Source of the DNA: Rhodanobacteraceae bacterium
Lineage (GTDB): Bacteria > Pseudomonadota > Gammaproteobacteria > Xanthomonadales > SZUA-5
Reading direction: 5' to 3'
Length of the DNA: 7,732 bases
Assembly (NCBI GenBank): GCA_003233535.1
Contig: QIMA01000068.1
Location: forward strand, 1-7,732
In this document: piece by piece, positions 6,101 to 7,732 of the stretch
Numbering within the stretch: the first letter of the stretch is position 1
Layout: every line of letters begins with the position of its first letter
Position numbers and translations under genes: made by a program
The notes under the pieces: generated by a model
Databases searched by the model: none
What the model saw: only the letters and a program-made list of their open reading frames with translations
What the model was told of the DNA's origin: nothing

Positions 6101-7245
6101 TGCAGGTCGGCTACGATCTGATAGCCGAGCAGCGGATCGCCCGCGTTCCAGGTGCCAGACCGAATGGACACAAGATCAAACGGTCCCGCAGTGCCCGGCG
6201 CGTTTGGCGGCAGCACATCGACGAAGGAAAAATCAGTCAGCGCGACATTTGAGCCGGAGGTGTTGAAGTCGGGTCGCCAAGTGATGTTGTTGAACCCGGC
6301 GGACGGTGCCACATCGTTACCAAACTTGGTCGGATTGGCGTTGCCGACCGGGCCGACCAGCGTGTCGTTAACGGTTGCCGGGCCGATGCCGGTGCCGGCG
6401 CCGCCCTGCGGGGTTATCGTTCCGCTGGCGCTGTTGATCAGCATGTCGCCGATGTTGTAGGTCGGCGCGGCCGGCACGTCGATGGTCAAGAAGCGGCTGA
6501 TGCATTGGGTCGTATTGGATGCTGCGCCGCCGTAAAGACTGGCCAAGGAAATCGCGCCGAGATTCCAGGTCACCGTGGTCGGTGGGCCGAGCGCAACAGC
6601 GCCGCCGCCTGCGTTCACTACCGTGGTACCTGCCGGTAGCGTGTCGACGATGACCGCATTGTCGAGATCAACGTTGCCGATGCCGCTTATTGAGCACAAC
6701 TGAACCCGATAAGTAACCGGAGCGCCCGGGGCCGGCTGGACCCCGGTGGGGTCAACGCGCGATTTGCGCACTTCCCAATTGGGCGCGCCGGCGGTCACGG
6801 TGATCGGTGGCGCCGATGAGCTAATCATCGGATTCGTCACGTTACCCGCGGTGGCATTGGCCGTATTGATGATATTAACCGCTGGATCTTGGCCGAGCCG
6901 CACCCGCGTAGTCAGAGTGATCGCTAGCGTGTCGCCGCCGTTGTAGGGGGTCTTGGTAATCGTGTAGCCGGTCCCGCCGCCGGTAACGGTGCAGGTCACC
7001 GAAGGCGGCGCATTGCAGCTGAGCGCTTCGAGTTCGGGGGGGAGCAGATCGCTAATCGACAAGTTACCGCAGCCGCCGACCAAGTTGTTGCACGCGGCGG
7101 TGATCCGGTAAACCACCGTGTCGCCAGCTTCAAAGCTGGTTGGTGCGGCAGGATTGAGTTCCTTTAGCAGTGTCTGGTTTTGCGCCTGCACAGCCCCACA
7201 AACAAACAGCGCCCAAACGGCTGCTAAGCCCCGAACTAGCTTCAT
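1..7245 (-). CDS. Giant secreted multidomain protein: DUF11-type, SdrD_B-like and tandem GEVED repeats (3' end beyond window)
   Basis: One open frame of 2415 codons runs from ATG 7245 to the window edge without a stop. I checked the frame at more than 20 anchor codons, including every repeat start and every GEVEDY motif, and all are in phase. The protein has a Sec signal peptide, then DUF11-like beta-sandwich segments (~24-931), an SdrD_B-like domain (~932-1106) and GEVED repeats from residue 1107 to the end of the window. Such architectures belong to large exported, surface-associated or adhesin-like proteins; no enzymatic motif is visible. It is rich in Asp, Gly, Ala, Thr and Asn and poor in Lys, so strongly acidic, with many DxDxDG-like loops that suggest calcium-dependent folding. 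The ATG start is favoured by a GGGGA Shine-Dalgarno five bases upstream and an immediate signal peptide. The C-terminal anchor (for example an IPTL-CTERM or secretion signal) cannot be seen. The precise biological role is unknown. Confidence 0.95.
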   Translation of the reverse strand, partial: MKLVRGLAAVWALFVCGAVQAQNQTLLKELNPAAPTSFEAGDTVVYRITAACNNLVGGCGNLSISDLLPPELEALSCNAPPSVTCTVTGGGTGYTITKTPYNGGDTLAITLTTRVRLGQDPAVNIINTANATAGNVTNPMISSSAPPITVTAGAPNWEVRKSRVDPTGVQPAPGAPVTYRVQLCSISGIGNVDLDNAVIVDTLPAGTTVVNAGGGAVALGPPTTVTWNLGAISLASLYGGAASNTTQCISRFLTIDVPAAPTYNIGDMLINSASGTITPQGGAGTGIGPATVNDTLVGPVGNANPTKFGNDVAPSAGFNNITWRPDFNTSGSNVALTDFSFVDVLPPNAPGTAGPFDLVSIRSGTWNAGDPLLGYQIVADLQTAPAPCSASTGVYATVTGGTGLANNANQNFAAGAAFPATNRCVRWAFRNIGTGAANEVPRAFSFGTRPRIIQFVPNATPTGTVTNCSFVRLTAGAGPAQTEGPACDTILIEPPTPAIQISKSRVGSGQIQPTTELVFRLSFNHLGNDSTGDIVNPTVADLLPANLEFVAWENYSYSGPANPQPYLTVTENYGGSGRTLLRYTWNPTVPAGAVTFAGTPAIGGNPATFVRTIGNSQMPDMDIRVRVLPGTAAATYTNEMSVFHQGSAFTCGGGGTTSVIDADDLDADANSAEPRCQNDLDYTVIDAAVLLGEKWIQGDTSLANVDDPTDAITPPGGVCPDYGLTYGSIADQYTRFPCVAQTDHGGNFVYRARIQNAGNLNLDDYFLYDLLPFVGDTGSGGPLSMTARESRYQPVLTGPVTIESSSSAGSTPTIEYTTTANPCRPEVGFTAGCAAATYVLAGAVADFNLVTAFRISDFSGGDFGTLEIIEYSVPMRAPISGGPPSIVGNTMIFNPTWNSFAHRAREASAGNNGPLLQVAEPPKVGIILPERYRLGNLVWIDSNNNGNADIGEPGINGVTVSLCRDDDGSAGPSAGDTLLSSIPTNTLSAQPGKYAFDTLLGGNNYYLAIADGQAALAGLLSSTNGEEAAPNNDTDNNDNGFGASGPSCAGSAIRSGLVTLGPMGTTEPTTEVVRLGSATDDDNDGNAIYPDLLSNYSVDFGFVPLRDLGDLPDSGAGTATGNYETLVGNGGARHVIVAGLRLGACNDADLDGQPNVSASGDDAGAAFFTDGSCAVAGDDEDGINTTDLDALFVFGPAQIDFTATNFTLASATACGYIDFNNDGSFSGSEIATTTVPVASNNAPFSFNFGNVPVGANGTRYARFRISTDGTPCSTANANGDAMSGEVEDYVTTIALPTDLGDLPDVYGTLLVDNGPRHPARPNLQLGACFDAETDGQPGMLALGDDIGAGTFTQGVCAAANDDEDAVQIADLNQQIGAPATLRVDVVNNTGVPAQVCGFVDWNGNGNFNDTVGGTPETVSLPAPNGTAATLVLNFGSVPQQAVLGATYARVRLSTDLGACTPVGAAPDGEVEDYLITITATDLGDLPDPTYPTLLASGGAVHTIVPGIFLGASVDAEVDGQPNVGANGDDSAFSDDEDGVVHPGVYGFTANELIAGRANPVEITASIAGFVNCWYDFDANGSVLDVGELVFADTVLAPGTNTLSVNVPQSAAGNDVYLRCRFTSGAGQATAPTGSAPNGEVEDYVLTVISADLGDLPDAGPGIGSGNYETLLTSVGAEHILRADGPVFGPSVDAEADGQPNAAANGDDSAGIPDDENGITVADLTFIAGSPATVRFTASNPNAAAATACAYVDWNGDGDFIDTVGGTPESATAAVAIGAVNAALSFNFGTTPTNAVQDTYARFRISTGACAPNGPQINGEVEDYAATVLLLDLGDLPDGTGGIGNGDYQTLLANMGPAHVIVPGIKLGTDVDFEADGQPNVLADGDDSAGNTPDDEAAVDQTVLNALFRTGPALVPVDAMNTGGLGVVNVCGFIDFNADGDFDDALVGPGGYSETAGPIAIADGTAATSVVLDFGTIPADAILNTYARFRISTDGACSPIGTAANGEVEDYPLNVIPLDLGDLPENGGNWSTTLANDGPRHVIFPEIFLGTVEDLEIDGQPSIGADGDDLVGVPDDEDGVDETTLRFIAGRTSTVNVTATNNSGSAATVCGYVDLDGNDSFEPSELVSAAVPDGSNGIIVPLDFNVPISVVTGSSYARFRFSSDGSACAPNGLALDGEVEDYVVELVELDLGDLPDTGAGTGNSNYQTLDSDSGPAHVIVTGMKLGAEVDNEDDGQPNVAADGDDMAGMPDDEDGVAPDQLEILAGLTGVIEVTAMNQSGLGDANVCGFIDFDADGDFADPGEVAGPLAVADGTASMIVALNFGTVPLDAAEETYARFRISTEPTCSPIDEAPNGEIEDYPLLITRRDLGDLPDTGAGVGVGNYRTLLADNGAAHDIVDGLFMGVGVDQEIDGQPN
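148..681 (-). repeat. GEVED repeat 7 (residues 2189-2366, 178 aa)
   Basis: The unit reads DLGDLPDTGAGTGNSN, YQTL, GPAHVIVTG, DNEDDGQPN, DDEDGVAPDQL, GFIDFDADGDFADPGE, TYARFRISTEPTC and GEIEDY (Tyr2359), the only copy with Ile in the signature. Its DFDADGDFADPGE loop is the best match in the array to a canonical DxDxDG calcium site. It resembles repeat 5 (GFIDF loop, GPAHVIV) more than its immediate neighbour repeat 6. Confidence 0.92.
682..1194 (-). repeat. GEVED repeat 6 (residues 2018-2188, 171 aa)
   Basis: The unit begins DLGDLPENGGNWSTTL, the only copy where Glu replaces the final Asp and Trp replaces the Tyr of the YxTL strand, and it lacks the Gly-rich turn. It continues GPRHVIFPE, DLEIDGQPS, DDEDGVDETTL, VDLDGNDSFEPSE, SYARFRFSSDGSAC and GEVEDY (Tyr2181). 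The calcium-type loop is altered to DLDGND, a shuffled acidic order. The cysteine pair is kept. Confidence 0.92.
1195..1755 (-). repeat. GEVED repeat 5 (residues 1831-2017, 187 aa)
   Basis: The unit reads DLGDLPDGTGGIGNGD, YQTLL, GPAHVIVPG, DFEADGQPN, DDEAAV, GFIDFNADGDFDD, TYARFRISTDGAC and GEVEDY (Tyr2010). The usual DDEDG acidic motif is changed to DDEAA, the only unit missing the third acidic residue here. A short insertion (LVGPGGYSE) after the calcium-type loop makes it longer than its neighbours. The conserved cysteine pair is present. Confidence 0.92.
1756..2295 (-). repeat. GEVED repeat 4 (residues 1651-1830, 180 aa)
   Basis: The unit has DLGDLPDAGPGIGSGN, YETLL, GAEHILRAD, DAEADGQPN, DDENGITVADL, a VDWNGDGDFID calcium-type loop, TYARFRISTGAC and GEVEDY (Tyr1823). 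The conserved cysteine pair (TACAY and TGAC) is present. DDENG replaces the usual DDEDG. The VDWNG form and the GGTPES stretch after the loop resemble repeat 2 (GGTPET), pointing to alternating subtypes within the array. Confidence 0.92.
2296..2805 (-). repeat. GEVED repeat 3, atypical (residues 1481-1650, 170 aa)
   Basis: Shortest unit. It keeps DLGDLPD, YPTLL, GAVHTIVPG, DAEVDGQPN, DDEDGV and GEVEDY (Tyr1643), but its middle is different. The Ca-loop strand reads NCWYDFDANGSVLDVGE instead of the usual C-G-x-(I/V)-D form. The usual YARFRIST strand is YLRCRFTSG, so the second cysteine (Cys1619) lies inside the strand rather than in the loop after it. It is the most diverged complete unit of the array. 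Confidence 0.9.
2806..3354 (-). repeat. GEVED repeat 2 (residues 1298-1480, 183 aa)
   Basis: The order is DLGDLPD, YGTLL, GPRHPARPN, DAETDGQPG, DDEDAV, VDWNGNGNFND, TYARVRLSTD and GEVEDY (Tyr1473). It shares with repeat 1 the Cys-bracketed insertion (Cys1328 and Cys1356, exactly 28 residues apart as in repeat 1) and so appears to be its closest relative. It lacks the glycine-rich GAGxGxGN segment after DLPD that repeats 1, 4, 5, 7 and 8 have in some form. GQPG replaces the usual GQPN. Confidence 0.92.
3355..3927 (-). repeat. GEVED repeat 1 (residues 1107-1297, 191 aa)
   Basis: First and longest unit of the array. It reads DLGDLPDSGAG, GNYETL, GGARHVIVAG, DADLDGQPN, DDEDGI, a YIDFNNDGSFSGSE loop, RYARFRIST and finally GEVEDY (Tyr1289). 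It contains a ten-residue insertion between the GDD and DDED motifs that brings in Cys1173, paired in spacing with Cys1145 (LGAC). Two more cysteines (ATACGY and GTPCST) are the pair found in most other units. The DxNxDG loop is a candidate calcium site. Confidence 0.92.
3928..4452 (-). other. SdrD_B / Cna-B-like domain (residues ~932-1106)
   Basis: The signature LGNLVWIDSNNNGNAD followed by GEPGINGVTVSLCRD is the classic start of SdrD_B domains: W939, then a D-x-N-x-N-G-x-x-D calcium-binding loop at 941-949, then G-E-x-G-x-x-G-V-x-V. PGKYAFDTLLGGNNYYLAI matches the family's G-x-Y-x-F-x-x-L strand, and YSVDFGFVPL is the usual terminal strand. An insertion between these contains Asn/Asp-rich sequence (NNDTDNNDNGFG) and a cysteine at GPSC. 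Family members are rod-like, calcium-stabilised spacers of surface proteins. Only one copy is present; it joins the DUF11-type part to the GEVED array. Confidence 0.88.
4453..5175 (-). other. DUF11-like segment E and linker before the SdrD_B domain (residues ~691-931)
   Basis: The region begins GEKWIQGD and carries NFVYRARIQNAGNLNLDD, which is the G/N-x-x-V-x-Y-x-x-x-x-x-N-x-G strand pair of DUF11, followed by FLYDLLPFVGDTG, the D-x-L-P turn. A preceding stretch with Cys and Tyr (GVCPDYGLTYGS, TRFPCVAQT) is an insertion relative to typical units. Beta-rich sequence with a Cys pair (NPCRPEVGFTAGC) follows, ending at VAEPPKVGIILPE, a short Pro-containing linker into the next domain. It may be longer than one domain; I cannot place an internal boundary. 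Confidence 0.6.
5176..5760 (-). other. DUF11-like segment D (residues ~496-690)
   Basis: The opening AIQISKSRVGSG is followed by TTELVFRLSFNHLG, the VADLLPANLEFVAW turn and a later TYTNEMSVF strand, which together follow the DUF11 order. A long aromatic-rich insertion (ENYSYSGP, YLTVTENYGG) lies after the D-L-L-P turn. The segment closes with an Asp-rich stretch (SVIDADDLDADANS) flanked by two cysteines, one in FTCGGGG and one in EPRCQND; that stretch could bind calcium or act as a rigid acidic linker. Confidence 0.7.
5761..6348 (-). other. Divergent beta-rich segment C (residues ~300-495)
   Basis: This segment keeps beta-sandwich hallmarks (FVDVLPPNAPG resembles the DUF11 'D-x-L-P' turn; NRCVRWAFRNIGTG resembles a W-containing strand) but lacks the usual G-x-x-V-x-Y strand, so I do not assign it firmly. 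Four cysteines lie between about residues 380 and 495. It begins after a linker containing NDTLVGPVGNANP and ends at DTILIEPPTP, just before the clear segment D opening. It could be one long divergent DUF11 unit or a distinct, unnamed domain. Confidence 0.45.
6376..6792 (-). other. DUF11-like segment B (residues ~152-290)
   Basis: This is the most typical DUF11 unit in the protein. It opens with WEVRKSRVDPTG, continues with PGAPVTYRVQLC, then has the DTLPAGTTVV turn and TVTWNLGAI, and ends with a strand containing INSASGTI. These elements occur in the canonical DUF11 order (K-x-x-DP opening, G-x-x-V-x-Y strand, D-x-L-P-x-G turn, W-x-L-G strand, N-x-A-x-x strand). The K-S-R-V opening recurs in segment D, so the two probably arose by duplication. 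Confidence 0.8.
6796..7176 (-). other. DUF11-like segment A (residues ~24-150)
   Basis: The segment starts with a strand around QTLLKELNP, followed by FEAGDTVVYRI, the usual 'G-D-x-V-x-Y-x-I/V' strand of DUF11 domains. SISDLLPPEL matches the family's 'D-x-L-P' turn. A Cys-rich stretch (AACNNLVGGCGN, later LSCNAPPSVTC) suggests internal disulfides. The segment ends with a TANATAGNVTNP strand of the 'N-x-A-x-V/A' type. DUF11 domains are Ig-like beta-sandwich modules of exported proteins and act as stalk or spacer units. Boundaries are estimated from motifs only. Confidence 0.7.
7183..7245 (-). other. Sec signal peptide of the giant protein (residues 1-21)
   Basis: The N-terminus has a short basic n-region (MKLVRG), a hydrophobic core (LAAVWALFVCGAV) and a small-residue cleavage site, V-Q-A followed by Q-N, which predicts signal peptidase I cleavage after Ala21. 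Cys16 lies in the hydrophobic core, but the residue before it is Val, so it does not make a proper lipobox. A lipoprotein is therefore unlikely. Export across the inner membrane by Sec fits the exported domain types that follow. Confidence 0.88.
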
Positions 7246-7250
7246 GCGAT

Positions 7251-7255
7251 TCCCC
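7251..7255 (-). promoter_or_regulatory. Shine-Dalgarno site of the giant gene
   Basis: The minus strand reads CGGGGAATCGC directly before ATG, placing GGGGA five bases from the start codon. This supports the ATG at 7245 as the start, as does the signal peptide that begins there. Confidence 0.7.
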
Positions 7256-7340
7256 GAGTTGATCTGTTAATTCAGATGCAGGCGTAAGCCGCAACGATCG
7301 GATCAATCGTGCACGCCAGCATCACGCAGGGCGCAATCAT

Positions 7341-7364
7341 GCAACATTGGCTAGTAAATGTTGC
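7341..7364. promoter_or_regulatory. Dyad GCAACATT-N8-AATGTTGC, possible operator
   Basis: A perfect eight-base inverted repeat (7341-7348 and 7357-7364) is separated by eight bases in the intergenic region, about 95 bases upstream of the giant gene's start. A third copy of the half-site (ATGTTGC) lies at 7400-7406. Spaced palindromes with half-sites of this size are typical of dimeric regulator sites, but no regulator is known here and the element could also fold as an RNA hairpin in the leader. Confidence 0.4.
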
Positions 7365-7378
7365 CGGTTCAGGCGGTA

Positions 7379-7408
7379 AGTTTACGTTCAGAGCGCGCTA
7401 TGTTGCAA
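7379..7408 (-). promoter_or_regulatory. Weak sigma70-like promoter candidate for the giant gene
   Basis: On the minus strand TTGCAA (7403-7408) and TAAACT (7379-7384) are separated by 18 bases, each matching four of six consensus positions. Transcription would then start near 7371, giving a leader of about 125 bases that includes the dyad at 7341-7364. The -35 element overlaps the third ATGTTGC half-site. This is a pattern match only; a high-GC genome may use weaker or other promoters. Confidence 0.25.
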
Positions 7409-7461
7409 TTCCAGCGTCGTTTCGATGGGGCCTTGCTGACAGTCGGTGCCTGACTTTCCAG

Positions 7462-7486
7462 CTGAGCGCCCATTGTGGGCGCTCAG
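7462..7486 (-). terminator. GC-rich hairpin after the upstream gene, probable terminator
   Basis: A perfect inverted repeat, CTGAGCGCCC and GGGCGCTCAG, forms a ten base-pair stem (eleven with one more A-T pair) around a 3-5 base loop. It starts eight bases after the stop codon of the minus-strand gene ending at 7495. No U-run follows on the minus strand, so it may work as an atypical terminator or an mRNA-stabilising hairpin. Its position argues that the giant gene is transcribed separately. Confidence 0.6.
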
Positions 7487-7494
7487 TCTTGCCA

Positions 7495-7732
7495 CTAGCC
7501 GCCTATTAGCGGCGGCAGCAGCACCGAGGTCGTGCCGTACAGGTGGTAGCCGAGCAGGCGCCAGTACCACAGCAGCGGCAGCGATAGCACTGCGGTCAAA
7601 GTGAACAGGGCAAAGTGCCAGCGTCGCCACCACGGCCAGTCGCCGCGGATTACGAAGGGGACCAGGATTAGGCAGAGCAGGCTCCTTGCGGCCGAGCGAA
7701 GGCGACTTGGGTGTTCGCCTCCCTGGTCCACG
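7495..7732 (-). CDS. C-terminal fragment of a probable membrane protein (5' end beyond window)
   Basis: The frame enters from the right edge and ends at TAG 7495-7497; 78 residues are visible. A hydrophobic stretch (SLLCLILVPFVI) is followed by a Trp/Arg-rich segment (GDWPWWRRW) and a second hydrophobic stretch (FALFTLTAVLSLPLLWYW), ending with RLLGYHLYGTT and LLPPLIGG. Two membrane segments joined by a short charged loop are likely. A similar hydrophobic tail with a W-x-L-L-G-like ending occurs in some class C beta-lactamase-related serine hydrolases, but the catalytic part is not visible, so this is only a guess. A GTG at 7731 could be read as a start, but a longer gene from outside is more likely. 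Confidence 0.6.
   Translation of the reverse strand, partial: VDQGGEHPSRLRSAARSLLCLILVPFVIRGDWPWWRRWHFALFTLTAVLSLPLLWYWRLLGYHLYGTTSVLLPPLIGG

Larger units (their letters stand above)
7246..7494. other. Intergenic region between the two minus-strand genes
   Basis: The 249-base gap carries the hairpin (7462-7486), the dyad and extra half-site (7341-7364, 7400-7406), a weak promoter candidate and the Shine-Dalgarno site. A small inverted repeat ACGAT-N7-ATCGT lies at 7293-7309. I see no convincing small gene: a 66-codon plus-strand frame (7309-7509) runs through the hairpin and has no recognisable motif. Confidence 0.7.

Noticed and set aside
4981..6252. Two plus-strand open frames of 229 and 193 codons
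   Set aside because: Both lie antisense to the DUF11-like segments, abut each other without a ribosome-binding context and show no domain signature.
7195..7201. Possible lipoprotein signal at Cys16
   Set aside because: The residues before the cysteine (L-F-V) do not fit a lipobox, while a good signal peptidase I site lies at Ala21.
7309..7509. Plus-strand open frame of 66 codons in the intergenic region
   Set aside because: It runs through the dyad and the hairpin and overlaps the end of the upstream gene; no domain or good ribosome-binding site is visible.

Overview
The window is dominated by one very large minus-strand gene. An uninterrupted reading frame starts at an ATG at 7245 and runs off the left edge at position 1, giving at least 2415 codons with no stop. 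It encodes a secreted, strongly acidic, modular surface or extracellular protein. In order it has a Sec signal peptide, about five DUF11-type or related beta-sandwich segments (residues ~24-931), one SdrD_B/Cna-B-like domain (~932-1106), and a tandem array of GEVED-type domains. Seven of these repeats are complete and an eighth is cut by the window edge. Each opens with DLGDLP and carries a conserved GEVEDY or GEIEDY motif near its end. The C-terminus, where an anchoring or sorting signal would lie, is outside the window.

To the right, 7495-7732 holds the last 79 codons (including the stop) of a second minus-strand gene. It encodes a small hydrophobic, probably membrane-embedded C-terminus of uncertain family. 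The ~250-base gap between the genes (7246-7494) holds a perfect GC-rich hairpin just after the upstream stop codon, a dyad built from GCAACAT half-sites with a third copy nearby, a weak promoter candidate and a purine-rich Shine-Dalgarno site for the giant gene. The hairpin and gap suggest that the giant gene has its own promoter.

The organism is probably a high-GC Gram-negative bacterium. DUF11 + SdrD_B + GEVED proteins of this kind are common in Gammaproteobacteria (Xanthomonadales-like lineages) and Bacteroidota, and the high GC favours the former. This is an inference from architecture and composition, not from a marker gene.

No RNA gene, CRISPR array, insertion sequence or phage gene is visible. 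All plus-strand open frames are best explained as antisense shadows of the giant gene. The most notable features are the size and regular architecture of the protein, a Cys-bracketed insertion confined to the first two GEVED repeats, a relocated cysteine in repeat 3, and the dyad in the promoter region.
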